64,000 nucleotides of DNA, taken from contig NZ_JADBEL010000002.1 of assembly GCF_014873855.1 (NCBI RefSeq), positions 137,307-201,306 of the forward strand, given 5' to 3'. Shown one piece after another: positions 29,278 to 39,020 of the stretch (position 1 is the stretch's first letter; every line of letters begins with the position of its first letter). Position numbers and translations under genes: made by a program. This DNA is from Sporosarcina limicola (lineage in GTDB: Bacteria > Bacillota > Bacilli > Bacillales_A > Planococcaceae). The notes below the pieces were generated by a model that had not been told where the DNA came from, ran no database searches, and saw nothing but the letters and a program-made list of their open reading frames with translations.

Positions 29278-30478
29278 TTAGTTGTTCACTTTCCTCTTTT
29301 ATAATCGTTTTCAGTAGCAAAGTAGCGAGCTTCTTTTTCGACATCGCTGGAAATGGTCGATGAGTCCCATTCTTTGACAGAAGTGTAACAACATTTGTAT
29401 CTTTCCCAAAACCCGCATCGGGATCTGTGACGTCGTTGACGATAATATAGTCCAGGTTTTTACTTTCCAATTTCCCCGACCCGTAATCGACCGCATTTTG
29501 CGTTTCCGCCGCAAAGCCGACAAGAATCTGATGGGTTTTCATTGTACCAAGCGTTTTTAATATATCGGTTGTCCGCTCAAGCTCGATAGTAGAGTCTCCA
29601 GGTTGCTTTTTCATCTTCTGTGGATAGACTTCCTTCGGTCGATAATCAGCGACGGCAGCAGCTTTGATAACAATTGCCGCGTCGTCGAATTGTGAACGAA
29701 CCGCTTCCAGCATTTCCGCGGCACTTTCGACATCAATGACAGTCACCCCTATGGGTTTGTCCAATCCAACTGGTCCGGAAATAAGGACTGCATCAGCACC
29801 CAGCGCGGCGGCAGCCTCCGCCATGGCATATCCCATCTTGCCGCTCGAGAAATTCGAGACGTATCGAACAGGATCGATTCGTTCACGTGTTGGACCCGCG
29901 GTAATGACGACTTTTTTCCCCCTTAGTGGGAGTTGCTTCGACATATTGAATCGTTCCGCTAGAAGTTCTACAATCTTTTCAGGCTCTTCAAGTCGCCCCT
30001 TCCCTACATAACCGCATGCAAGAAAACCTTCGGATGGCTCGATGAATTGATAGCCATCATCATTCAATGTTGTAATGTTGCGGATAACGGATTTATTGTC
30101 ATACATGTGAACGTTCATTGCAGGCGCAATCCACACTTCAGCTGTCGTAGCAAGGAGTGTCGTCGTCACCATATCGTCTGCAATTCCGTTTGCAAGTTTA
30201 CCGATAACGTTCGCGGTAGCAGGTGCGATGACAACAAGGTCAGCCCAATCTGCAAGGTCAATATGGGCAATGACACCAGATTCTTTTTCATCGAACGTAT
30301 CATAATAGACATCATTACGTGACATCGCCTGAAATGAAAGCGGTGTAACAAACTCCATCGCTGATTTTGTCATAATGACTTTCACTTCTGCACCTGCTTG
30401 CACTAACTTACTAACAAGCACAACCGCTTTATAGACTGCAATTCCACCCGTTACACAAAGAAGGATTTTTTTATTCAC
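29267..30478 (-). CDS. coaBC: Bifunctional phosphopantothenoylcysteine decarboxylase/phosphopantothenate-cysteine ligase
   Basis: Catalyses two coenzyme A biosynthesis steps. 403 residues from GTG 30478, which is better spaced from AGAGGA than the GTG two codons earlier. The N-terminal flavoprotein (CoaC) half has LLCVTGGIAVYK, the PAMNVHMYDN substrate loop and the active cysteine in LACGYVGKGRL. The C-terminal ligase (CoaB) half has ITAGPTRERIDPVRYVSNFS and the lysine motif KMKKQPG. Confidence 0.95.
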   Translation of the reverse strand: MNKKILLCVTGGIAVYKAVVLVSKLVQAGAEVKVIMTKSAMEFVTPLSFQAMSRNDVYYDTFDEKESGVIAHIDLADWADLVVIAPATANVIGKLANGIADDMVTTTLLATTAEVWIAPAMNVHMYDNKSVIRNITTLNDDGYQFIEPSEGFLACGYVGKGRLEEPEKIVELLAERFNMSKQLPLRGKKVVITAGPTRERIDPVRYVSNFSSGKMGYAMAEAAAALGADAVLISGPVGLDKPIGVTVIDVESAAEMLEAVRSQFDDAAIVIKAAAVADYRPKEVYPQKMKKQPGDSTIELERTTDILKTLGTMKTHQILVGFAAETQNAVDYGSGKLESKNLDYIIVNDVTDPDAGFGKDTNVVTLLSKNGTHRPFPAMSKKKLATLLLKTIIKEESEQLNDR

Positions 30479-30507
30479 TAACACAGTCCTCTTCCTTTCT
30501 AAAATGA

Positions 30508-30544
30508 CAAACTCCCAAAGAAAAACTCGTTTCTAAGGGAGTAT
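30508..30544 (-). terminator. Possible terminator or attenuating hairpin between rpoZ and coaBC
   Basis: ACTCCC pairs with GGGAGT around an A/T-rich interior, followed by TTGTC. The T run is weak, so partial read-through into coaBC is likely. Confidence 0.4.
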
Positions 30545-30580
30545 CGTATTGAACTATTTTAATGGCATAACTGAAATGAA

Positions 30581-30805
30581 TTAAACTTCGTCTTCATAGA
30601 CGATTGAATCGTCCTGCTTACGTTTCTTAAGTGCTCCTGCAGCAACTTCTTCAAGCGCTTTCCCAACGTTTTTTTTCGATTTGTAAGAAGAAAGAAGATA
30701 GTTTCCTCCTTCTTGCATTTCACGTGCACGTTTCGAAGCGATTGTTACAAGTGTGTATTTGGAATCAATTTTATCTTTCAATGAATCGATTGATGGCTTC
30801 AACAT
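30581..30805 (-). CDS. rpoZ: DNA-directed RNA polymerase omega subunit
   Basis: Small RNA polymerase assembly subunit of 74 residues, near the usual Bacillales length. It starts MLKPSIDSLKDKI and contains the family core YTLVTIASKRAREMQEGG. It lies four bases after gmk, the conserved pair. Confidence 0.95.
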   Translation of the reverse strand: MLKPSIDSLKDKIDSKYTLVTIASKRAREMQEGGNYLLSSYKSKKNVGKALEEVAAGALKKRKQDDSIVYEDEV

Positions 30806-30809
30806 AATA

Positions 30810-31445
<636 letters not shown>

Positions 31446-31582
31446 CTAATCTGATTGGCAATAGAGCGTAGGTACAATTCGACCGGCTCAATTAATTTCA
31501 TCCTAACAATCTGTTCTTATTGTATCATATCGAGTGCGCGTAGTGCTAAAATGGGACAAAACGAATTGAAAGAGGAATCCAA

Positions 31583-33274
31583 ATGGCATTTGACGGTTTA
31601 TTCACAACGGCGATGGTACAGGAATTGCAAGTTTTAAAGAATGGACGCATTTCCAAAATCCATCAGCCTAACGCACAGGAAGTTGTGTTTCTTATTCGAG
31701 CAGACGGTAAAAATCAAAAGCTGCTCATTTCAATCCACCCATCCTATTCACGGATCCAGCTGACGGAGGAAGCGATTACGAATCCTTCCGAACCACCGAT
31801 GTTTTGTATGGTTTTGCGCAAACATCTCGAAGGCGGCAAAATTACTTCCATCAATCAATATGGCATGGACCGAATCATCACGATGGACATCCGCGCGAAA
31901 AATGAAATTGGTGACGACATCAATCGAAAAATTTACGTGGAAATCATGGGAAGGCATAGTAACCTGCTGCTCGTTGACCCCGATCGTGATTTAATCATCG
32001 ACAGCATGAAGCATTTGCCTCCATCCGTTAACAGTTATCGCACAGTCATGCCAGGGCAGCCATTCATATCTGCACCACCGCAAGACAAAACTGATCCATT
32101 TTCCTTGTCAGAGGATGCATTCGCTACACTTCTCCCGCAATTTGAAAGTTCCCGCGATATCGTCGATACGTTGACAGGATTTTCACCGATCAATGCGGAC
32201 GAACTTCTTTACCGATTACGCGGAAGTTCCGCGGATGAAGCATTTACAGTGTTTACATTATTCCTTTATTCATTCAAAGGAATCGATTCTGCACCAAACA
32301 TTTCGGCGAACGGCACGAAAACAGTGTTCTCCGCAACGGCGCTTACCTATGTTGACAAGACGGTTGCCGAATTTAATTTACTCGGAAACCTGCTGGATAA
32401 AGTGTATTTTGCACGTGCGGAGCGGGAACGAGTGAAATCACAGGCGGCGGATCTCGAACGCTGGCTTGACAATGAAATTGCAAAGCTCAATCTAAAAATG
32501 AAAAAACTTGTGAAAGAACGGGAAACTGCTGGGAAATTGGATACACTTCGATTATATGGCGAATTACTTACCGCTAATATCCATGCCGTGCAAAAAGGCG
32601 CGAAAGAAGCGGTCGTTGACAATTATTATGAGGAAGGAACGACGATGACCATTCCACTCGATCCACGCAAATCGCCGAATGACAATGCGCAGCGTTATTA
32701 TTCCAGGTATTCGAAGGCGAAAACCGCGTTGATCATGCTTGCGGAACAGCTTGAAAAAACAGTGGATGATATCGCTTATTTCGAAATGGTTAAACAGCAG
32801 GTTATGCAAGCTTCCCCTGAAGATATCGAGGAAATACGTGAAGAGCTCGCGGAATTAGGCTTCTTGAAAGCGCGGAAGTTAAAAAAGAAAAGCAAACCGA
32901 AGAAACCAGCTCCCGAATCCTATATCTCTTCTGCTGGTGTGAAGATTTCTGTCGGCAAGAACAATAAACAGAACGATTATTTAACATTTAAGATTGCATC
33001 ACGTGATCAAACATGGCTTCATACAAAAGACATTCCTGGCTCACATGTCGTCATCCACGATGCGAATCCGGACGAAGAAACAATTCGGGAAGCAGCGGTC
33101 CTGTCCGCCTATTTCAGCAAGGCGCGCGGATCTTCCTCCGTACCAGTCGACTACACTGAAGTTCGGCATGTGAAAAAACCCAATGGTTCAAAACCCGGTT
33201 TTGTTATTTATTTTGAGCAGAAGACGATGTTCGTCACACCGGATGAGGATATTGTTAGGACAATGAAGAAATGA
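31583..33274 (+). CDS. rqcH: Ribosome quality control factor RqcH (NFACT/FbpA family)
   Basis: Binds obstructed 50S subunits carrying peptidyl-tRNA and recruits alanyl-tRNA to add C-terminal poly-alanine tails that mark stalled peptides for degradation. 563 residues. It has an NFACT-N domain, a coiled-coil middle (about 275-420), and an NFACT-R domain with NDYLTFKIASRDQTWLH, GSHVVI and FSKARGSSSVPVDYTEVRHV. ATG 31583 follows AAAGAGGA. Divergent from gmk; followed by a strong terminator. Confidence 0.96.
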   Translation: MAFDGLFTTAMVQELQVLKNGRISKIHQPNAQEVVFLIRADGKNQKLLISIHPSYSRIQLTEEAITNPSEPPMFCMVLRKHLEGGKITSINQYGMDRIITMDIRAKNEIGDDINRKIYVEIMGRHSNLLLVDPDRDLIIDSMKHLPPSVNSYRTVMPGQPFISAPPQDKTDPFSLSEDAFATLLPQFESSRDIVDTLTGFSPINADELLYRLRGSSADEAFTVFTLFLYSFKGIDSAPNISANGTKTVFSATALTYVDKTVAEFNLLGNLLDKVYFARAERERVKSQAADLERWLDNEIAKLNLKMKKLVKERETAGKLDTLRLYGELLTANIHAVQKGAKEAVVDNYYEEGTTMTIPLDPRKSPNDNAQRYYSRYSKAKTALIMLAEQLEKTVDDIAYFEMVKQQVMQASPEDIEEIREELAELGFLKARKLKKKSKPKKPAPESYISSAGVKISVGKNNKQNDYLTFKIASRDQTWLHTKDIPGSHVVIHDANPDEETIREAAVLSAYFSKARGSSSVPVDYTEVRHVKKPNGSKPGFVIYFEQKTMFVTPDEDIVRTMKK

Positions 33275-33275
33275 C

Positions 33276-33316
33276 AAAAAGCTATTCCACATGTGATTTG
33301 TGGGATAGCTTTTTTC
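33276..33316 (+). terminator. Terminator of rqcH
   Basis: AAAAAGCTATTCCACA pairs with TGTGGGATAGCTTTTTT; a T run follows just after the rqcH stop. Confidence 0.9.
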
Positions 33317-33416
33317 TTTATTAGAGGTTCAAATCAATCGATTGCATACTTACAATGAACTACCTTTAATTTGAGGGGACTTCTTATTCTCTCGCCATTC
33401 ATTCCAAGTCACATAA

Positions 33417-33445
33417 TTGTCGTAAAATTGAGCCCCTAGTACAAT
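33417..33445 (+). promoter_or_regulatory. Probable sigma-A promoter for the ResC-like gene
   Basis: TTGTCG (33417-33422) and TACAAT (33440-33445) with a 17-base spacer. They lie in the roughly 270-base gap after rqcH, which otherwise shows no gene. Confidence 0.5.
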
Positions 33446-33586
33446 TCGTCAATGCTATACTGGTTTCAATTGGTTTTCAAGGGAGAATTATATAATTAGG
33501 TTTTTCATTTATATGAAGGCTATTATTCGCTATTAAAACCGAATCTGTCCATGTATGGATAAAAATACGTAAATAGGAGTGTACTT

Positions 33587-34786
33587 ATGTCTTCAAGTTC
33601 ATTAATCGGTCTAAGCAGTACCGCACTATATATTTCTTTCTTCATCTACCTAATCGCAATGATTCCCTTAGGTCTATCCGTGAATTCGAAAAAGAAAATG
33701 TTCTCAATCTTAGGAATATCATTAACTTGGATAGGTTTTATTTTACAACTTGTTTATTTTATAACAAGATGGGTTGCAGCCGGACATGCACCGGTCAGTA
33801 ATCTGTACGAATTCATGACGTTCTTTGGTATTATGCTCGTCGGTAGTTTCCTAATTATGTATTATCTATATCACCAAACGGTCATTGGACTTTTCGCTCT
33901 TCCAATCGCATTGCTGATTCTAGGTTACGCAAACGCTTTTTCGAAGGATGTTACTCCACTGATTCCGGCGTTACAAAGTAATTGGCTAACGATACATGTC
34001 CTAACAGTTGCTTTTTCTAGTGCGATTTTATCCATATCCTTTGTTACAGCCATCATCTACCTTTTGAAAACAGTCAATCCCGTTCAAAAAAGCATGAAAA
34101 CATTCTTTTTGGAGCTGGTCATGTATTTCATGGTCATCGTAGTGGGCTTCATCACAGTGACAAGTACTTTTAGCGCAACAGGTTATAGTAAAGACCTTCA
34201 ATTTGAAAATCGCGAATCAAAGATGGAGATTTATAAATATAAACTACCGGCTATTACCGTTCCTAAAGACTCCATCGTTGTTTTAGTAGAGGATAACAAT
34301 GTTCAAGAGATGGTCGATAAACAAAATGGCCTTATTGAAATCCCTAACGCAATTGATTCACTGAAATTGAATACAATCCTGTGGTCATTTTTCGTGGGGA
34401 CTGTGCTCTATATTCTGATTCGTCTGCTGACAAGGCGGACAATCATCTCGCTGCTAAAACCACTTACTCATAAAGTAAATGCGAACTCGATGGACGAAAT
34501 AACCTATCGTGCAGTCGTCATCGGGTTTCCTTTGTTCGCACTCGGCGGACTGATATTCGCTATGATTTGGGCACAATTTGCCTGGAGTCGCTTCTGGGGC
34601 TGGGATCCGAAAGAAATTTGGGCTCTTATCACCTTCTTGTTCTATGCCGCAATGCTACATCTGAGGTTCGGCAAAGGATGGGAAGGAGAACGTACGGCTT
34701 GGATGGCAATTATAGGTTTCGGAATTATTATTTTCAACCAAGTCTTCGTAAACCTAATCATTTCCGGATTACATTCATATGCATGA
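33587..34786 (+). CDS. ResC/CcsB-like cytochrome c biogenesis protein
   Basis: A polytopic membrane protein of 399 residues with about eight hydrophobic segments. It contains the tryptophan-rich heme-handling motif WGWDPKEIWALITFLFY near residue 340 and the VSNLYEFMTFFG periplasmic-side segment typical of CcsA/ResC family proteins, which move heme to apocytochromes together with ResB. The ribosome binding site is AGGAG, seven bases before the ATG. No resB or resA partner is nearby, so this is an orphan or additional copy set between rqcH and the accessory genes; its exact role is uncertain. Confidence 0.85.
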   Translation: MSSSSLIGLSSTALYISFFIYLIAMIPLGLSVNSKKKMFSILGISLTWIGFILQLVYFITRWVAAGHAPVSNLYEFMTFFGIMLVGSFLIMYYLYHQTVIGLFALPIALLILGYANAFSKDVTPLIPALQSNWLTIHVLTVAFSSAILSISFVTAIIYLLKTVNPVQKSMKTFFLELVMYFMVIVVGFITVTSTFSATGYSKDLQFENRESKMEIYKYKLPAITVPKDSIVVLVEDNNVQEMVDKQNGLIEIPNAIDSLKLNTILWSFFVGTVLYILIRLLTRRTIISLLKPLTHKVNANSMDEITYRAVVIGFPLFALGGLIFAMIWAQFAWSRFWGWDPKEIWALITFLFYAAMLHLRFGKGWEGERTAWMAIIGFGIIIFNQVFVNLIISGLHSYA

Positions 34787-34850
34787 TGGTGAGCAGCTCC
34801 TGTGAGTGGACCTAGCTGTTAAAAATATCGAACATGAAAGTAAGAATATC

Positions 34851-34889
34851 AAAAATGCTATTCCAATTTCAACAGGGGATAGCATTTTT
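34851..34889 (+). terminator. Terminator after the ResC-like gene
   Basis: AAAAATGCTATTCC pairs with GGGGATAGCATTTTT and is followed by GATTTC; A/T runs on both sides also allow use on the minus strand. Confidence 0.8.
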
Positions 34890-34914
34890 GATTTCACTTT
34901 AATATTAAGTACAT

Positions 34915-35103
34915 TCATTTCTTTTTAAATGCCCAAATAGCATAAATTAACGATATAAGGGACATTGCGATGGAGCCAAATATGATACTCCAAGTAGCCC
35001 ATACAGTGGATGAACTTTTATCAGTGTTCACAACGGTAGAAATACCCCAAATTGCCATCCCCATCATGAACACTGATATAGAAAGTAGGATATACTTTCT
35101 CAT
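34915..35103 (-). CDS. Small membrane protein with two transmembrane segments
   Basis: 62 residues, not recognised. Hydrophobic segments span roughly residues 4-25 and 36-57, separated by a short polar loop (NTDKSSSTV), and the protein ends AFKKK. The AAGGAGG site lies eight bases before the ATG. It starts about 20 bases after the frameshifted small gene at 35.1-35.3 kb, so the two were probably cotranscribed. An immunity or accessory membrane role for the upstream peptide is only a guess. Confidence 0.65.
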   Translation of the reverse strand: MRKYILLSISVFMMGMAIWGISTVVNTDKSSSTVWATWSIIFGSIAMSLISLIYAIWAFKKK

Positions 35104-35122
35104 AAAAAATCCTCCTTAACTA

Positions 35123-35343
35123 TTAATATCCTAATACAGAACCAAAAATTCCTCCGCTCCAGTTCCCGTAAACAATAACACTTTGAGCGTTTCTCAAATA
35201 CTCTTGAGCAGCTTTACTTAAGTTTGCTCTATAAGCAGTTGCATAAAAATTAGCAGTGTAATAACACTCACAGACTTTTTAACCTCATCATAAGCATATC
35301 CTACCTCACATGCTTTGTCGCTTTTAGTTATGCAAAATTTCAT
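35123..35343 (-). pseudogene. Frameshifted small gene, about 73 residues when restored
   Basis: From ATG 35343 the frame reads MKFCITKSDKACEVGYAY and continues through DEVKK, then shifts at a run of five A (near 35273). Read with one extra A it continues VCECYYTANFYATAYRAN and later AAQEYLRNAQ, and ends SGGIFGSVLGY before TAA at 35123-35125. The unshifted frame gives only a 41-residue product. The two parts together look like one small cysteine-containing protein with a glycine-rich hydrophobic end. The family is not recognised. A site AAGGAG lies 11 bases before the ATG. The shift could be a mutation, an assembly error, or slippage on the A run. Confidence 0.6.
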
Positions 35344-35380
35344 CCAATAAAGTTCTCCTTATTCTCCTCTACGAAATAAA

Positions 35381-35431
35381 AAATAGGGCTGCCTGCAAGT
35401 CGATTATTCGACAAAGCGGCAGCCCCTATTT
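35381..35431. terminator. Terminator after the S-layer-homology gene
   Basis: AAATAGGGCTGCC pairs with GGCAGCCCCTATTT around a 24-base middle. T runs occur in both directions. It lies just after the stop of the 3' fragment at 35433. Confidence 0.8.
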
Positions 35432-35432
35432 G

Positions 35433-36449
35433 TTATAATGCATCCGTTTGTTCTTTCCCTTTCGGAAGATACTGCGATAAGCCAATATCTTGCAAACCAT
35501 TTTTTATTTTCGTTGTATAGCCAAGGTTTTCATTGGATAGATATGATGCTTTTGAAGCAATCATTTCTTCAAGTAACGGCAAATACGTTGGGTCGATATC
35601 TTGCCATAGCTTATAGGAATTGATTAAATCTTCTAAAGTTAGATGTTTATAATCATCACCTTTGTAATCATGCAATGGGGAAATACGATACCAGATATCG
35701 CCGTTATCACGAATCCAATCCTGTTTCTCCGTTGCGATTGCAGTTTGGATAGCGCGCGCTGCATCTAAATATTTCTCGTCCTGAAACTCATTGTAAGCAA
35801 TCAGTAAAATATTCATACCACCTAACACGTGATTCATCGAGGCATGTGTCTTTACATCCTGCACAATCGGAAAGTAGTCCGAGATGTAGTAGGAACCGCC
35901 ATTCACGGGAATAAAATTGCCTTTTTCTTTTTGTGACACAAGTAGATCCGCATAATTACGTAACGGCTCCTTTGCATTTTCAATTCCGAAATCAGCTCCA
36001 CTATTATAATAAAATAGTGCGATTTGTTCATTAAATCGTGTATCAATGAATGGTGCTGTAATTTCATATAAATCTTTCAAATATGTGCTGGTTACCTCTG
36101 TTTCCCAATATGTTTTATCCTCTTTGAAATTTTTCAAGTTAACAAAAGAGTTATAAATTAAGTTTTCAAAATAGCGATCCTTTTGCTGATTATATAAAAC
36201 TAATGCACGATCCTCTTTTACTAGGAGTAGATTTCGTCCATACCCTTGTCCTGTTTCTGGCATAGGTTCTGTCGTTGTCGCCATTTTATTGAATGGACCA
36301 CTCGCTGTATACCATTTATTACGTTTTTTATAGTTTTGAGCAGATTCAAGTAACCAGTTTTCCATATGCACGTCATTCTCAAATAACTGATCTTCAGCAT
36401 TCAAATACCATTGATCTACAATGTCGGTCCCCTTTGACTTCAACGTATG
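35433..36449 (-). pseudogene. C-terminal half of the S-layer-homology protein, separated by an in-frame TAG
   Basis: This open frame continues in the same reading frame directly after the TAG at 36450-36452 and has no ribosome binding site of its own; the first possible start is TTG 36443. It encodes about 338 residues rich in helices and aromatic residues, including YFPIVQDVKTHASMNHVLGG and LIAYNEFQDEKYLDAARAI. This resembles alpha/alpha-toroid carbohydrate-active proteins such as the D-glucuronyl C5-epimerase C-terminal domain; that family guess is of moderate to low confidence. Most simply it is the untranslated remainder of the upstream gene. Confidence 0.75.
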
Positions 36450-37721
36450 CTAGGAAAGTAAAGTAGGTCCAATTTGAGCATATGAAAGCGCCACTTTTTC
36501 ATCAAGTAATTGACGCATATAGCTATATCCATCATTCGGATATTCTAATGATAACTGTTTCGATAGGTACGACTGCCCAACCATACGATCCTTAACCATT
36601 CCGTCCTGCTTTACAAAACGTAACAAGCCAGTCGGATAGGACGTTGTGTCACTACCGAAAACATCTTGGGAACTGCGCTTAATAGTATAGCGGTCATAAC
36701 GGTATAGGTTAAATGAATCGACTTCGTCTTCCTTTTGAATCACATCCACTGTTATTGCTGATCTAGAAGGATTATCGATTTTTGAAAATAAGAAGTAATC
36801 CCCATTATCAAATGAGCGGACCGTTAACTCAATTGTTGCACCTTTTTCGCCGACCTTATATATGTAAATATTATCTCTTGAAAATGAATTATCGATTCTC
36901 GTATGATTCGTAAATAATATCGTTTCTGCCGATCTTAAATAAATAGGATGCTCATCAAATGACACTTTAACTAAGTTCACATCCGATTGAAGCGAAATAA
37001 AGTTAGTTGACAGCTCGAAATTAGTCAACTCATAATTTTTCGTTGTTTCAATTGTTCCAGCCTCTGCAAGCATTCGATGCAAAATAACTGCAAAAGTAGC
37101 GCGGTCAACCGTTGTTTCCGATTTGAATAAGCTATTTTGTACAATTGTTCTAATTCCGAGCTGCGGAACAGTTCCAGCTGTTTCTTTGGCTATTGGACTG
37201 ATATTTGACCAATCTATCATTTCATTGTTTTTCAGATTAAATGCATGCACGAGTGCAGACGTCAGTTGTTCACGCGTTAAAGGATTGTCTACACCAAAAA
37301 CACCATTCTTATCACCAGTGAAAATAGCCGCTTTATAGGTTGCCATAACAGCAGCCTGGTAGTTTGAATCACTTTTCACATCTTTGAAAACCGGCTCATA
37401 TGCCACTTCTTGTAACTTTAACGCATCGGTAAAAATTTGTGCCGCCTCTCCGACTGTCATTGACAAATCCGGACGGAACTGCATATCGCGATAACCCGTC
37501 ATAATCCCCATGTCCACAAGCTGCATAATTTCATTTTTCGCCCAATAGTCATTTGAAATATCCGTAAACTTCGCATCAGTCGTGATATCTACTGACTTAA
37601 CATGCTGAAGCTGAGTTCCCTCCTTAGCTGCTGAATCAGTAGTTGCTAATACGATTGAATAAGAGTCCGGAAAAGCTACCATTACTAATAGAACGAATAA
37701 CAGTGTTTGTATTTTTTTCAT
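36450..37721 (-). CDS. Secreted S-layer-homology (SLH) protein, cut short by a TAG codon
   Basis: 423 residues before the stop. A signal peptide (basic MKK, hydrophobic core TLLFVLLVMVAF) is followed by three SLH repeats, at about 50-100 (FTDISNDYWAKNEI...TVGEAAQIF), 112-165 (FKDVKSDSNYQAAV...LTREQLTSAL) and 170-220 (ending VDRATFAVILHRML). These anchor proteins to pyruvylated cell-wall polymer. The remaining part is beta-rich. The frame stays open after the TAG for another 338 residues, so the intact ancestor was about 760 residues. Whether the truncated form is made and exported cannot be told from sequence. Confidence 0.8.
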   Translation of the reverse strand: MKKIQTLLFVLLVMVAFPDSYSIVLATTDSAAKEGTQLQHVKSVDITTDAKFTDISNDYWAKNEIMQLVDMGIMTGYRDMQFRPDLSMTVGEAAQIFTDALKLQEVAYEPVFKDVKSDSNYQAAVMATYKAAIFTGDKNGVFGVDNPLTREQLTSALVHAFNLKNNEMIDWSNISPIAKETAGTVPQLGIRTIVQNSLFKSETTVDRATFAVILHRMLAEAGTIETTKNYELTNFELSTNFISLQSDVNLVKVSFDEHPIYLRSAETILFTNHTRIDNSFSRDNIYIYKVGEKGATIELTVRSFDNGDYFLFSKIDNPSRSAITVDVIQKEDEVDSFNLYRYDRYTIKRSSQDVFGSDTTSYPTGLLRFVKQDGMVKDRMVGQSYLSKQLSLEYPNDGYSYMRQLLDEKVALSYAQIGPTLLS

Positions 37722-37881
37722 ACATATAACAATCCTCTCAACTTATGCGAAATGAATAAAAACCACTCAAATCATTATTCATATCCAATTAAATGTAAAT
37801 TAAAGCATACCATTTGTAATGGATCTTTGTCCATTCAACTATGAAAATCTTAGTACTTTAATGAATGAAACTTCATAATTT

Positions 37882-37955
37882 AATAAACAAAATGAGCTGC
37901 CAGAGCAATTCATTTCAAGAAACTCCTTATTCATAAAACTATTTCAACAAAATTC
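37882..37955 (-). repeat. Decayed copy of the pyrE 3' tail and terminator
   Basis: Aligns with 40717-40786 over about 70 bases. The shared blocks are ATAAACAAAATGAGCTGCC, TTATTCA, AAACT and ATTTCAACAAA. The copy includes the last five pyrE codons (ending LLLK-type, stop) and the hairpin AATGAGCTGC/GCAATTCATT. It lies in a 551-base gap upstream of the SLH gene and has the same orientation as the pyrE original 2.8 kb away. Confidence 0.75.
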
Positions 37956-38084
37956 CTACTTATTCTTTTAGTTCTGCTACTCAAAACAATCCACCTTGAA
38001 TAAAGTAAAATTTCAATTATATCAGAAACAATGTACGCGACGTCACGTATTTGCGTCCAGATTTTAGGTCAATAAGATATTAAT

Positions 38085-38272
38085 CACTTAGGAAAGTGGG
38101 ATTGAACTTCATTCCTTCTTGTTGCCGCTCGCTCGATGCAGCGAATTTAATATGCCTTCCTACTTTGGCGATCTTAGCGGGATCCAGCAGGTGTTTAACA
38201 CCCATTGAATAGAATGCCTATTTTGCATTTATCCCGCTACTGATTGAAGTAGGAGAACTCTGTTGAATGAAG
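38085..38272. repeat. Decayed foldback element in the gap before a GNAT gene
   Basis: On the minus strand 38092-38128 reads GGCAACAAGAAGGAATG then AAGTTCAATCCCAC. This parallels the CGCAACAAGGAGGGAT-AAAGTTCAATCCCTCC core at 57.0 kb. Outer inverted pieces TAGCGGGAT/ATCCCGCTA and GAACTTCATTC/GAATGAAGTT are also present. No coding sequence was seen here. Confidence 0.5.
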
Positions 38273-38725
38273 TTAAATTTTCTTTATAAAAGAAGTCAAC
38301 GATAGATGCTCTGCCACTCTTGTCTCTCCTGTGCTCGAAAAACCATTTCTTTTGTATAAATTTATTGCCGGTTCATTTTTGGAACCAGTGGATACTACAA
38401 TCGTTTCACTATCTTCGTTGATACCTTCAATATATTCCAATAACATACCGGCAATTCCTTTCCTGAAATGTTTTGGATGTACCATTAACCTGTGGATATC
38501 AATGATACCATTTTCAACTTTTAAGGAAATCGCCCCGCATAACTCATCATTCAGATAATAACCGTAGAACGTTTCACCACATTGTTGCAATGTTTCAATC
38601 GTATCTTTTAGTGGCGGTATATCTTGAAAGTCAATCAACTCCGCCTCCACATTATACGAAGGTATTTGAATGCTTATTATTTCCCTAGCCGAATTAAAAT
38701 TAGTAATATCCACTTTTTTTATCAA
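38273..38725 (-). CDS. GNAT family N-acetyltransferase
   Basis: 150 residues, a single acetyltransferase domain. The acetyl-CoA-binding motif A is HPKHFRKGIAGMLLEYIEG (about residues 88-106), followed by ETIVVSTGSKNEPAINLYKRNGF, the typical C-terminal beta-strand and helix. The substrate is unknown. It lies in the accessory interval between the two copies of the pyrE tail. Codon use is richer in A/T than in the flanking operons. Confidence 0.85.
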   Translation of the reverse strand: MIKKVDITNFNSAREIISIQIPSYNVEAELIDFQDIPPLKDTIETLQQCGETFYGYYLNDELCGAISLKVENGIIDIHRLMVHPKHFRKGIAGMLLEYIEGINEDSETIVVSTGSKNEPAINLYKRNGFSSTGETRVAEHLSLTSFIKKI

Positions 38726-39020
38726 CGCTATTCTCCTTCTAATTTAATCGATTTAACTGCTCGATAAGGGCTGTTCTGATTTGTAAAAAAAATGCTCCCT
38801 TTATTCGATTATTGCTCCAGTTAGTGAAATAAACGAATTGAAAACGATACATTTAGGTTCATTGTCAACTGCCTTAGTGGTTAAATAATCATCGTTTTGT
38901 TCAACCTTTTATTCCCTCTATCAAGTATAATAAAACTAACTGGAAATTTGAAGGGACTGAACTATGCGCAGATATCAATATCTTTAATCCGACTATATAA
39001 ATATAATGGAGGTAAGAGTA

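Noticed and set aside
35123..35343. Programmed frameshift in the small gene
   Set aside because: An A5 run alone is weak evidence; no stimulatory hairpin or internal ribosome binding site was seen, so mutation or sequencing error is more likely.
38964..38987. Seven-codon frame MRRYQYL before the RimJ-like gene, as a leader peptide
   Set aside because: It has a weak upstream AAGGGA, but no attenuator hairpins were seen around it, and a frame this short is expected by chance.
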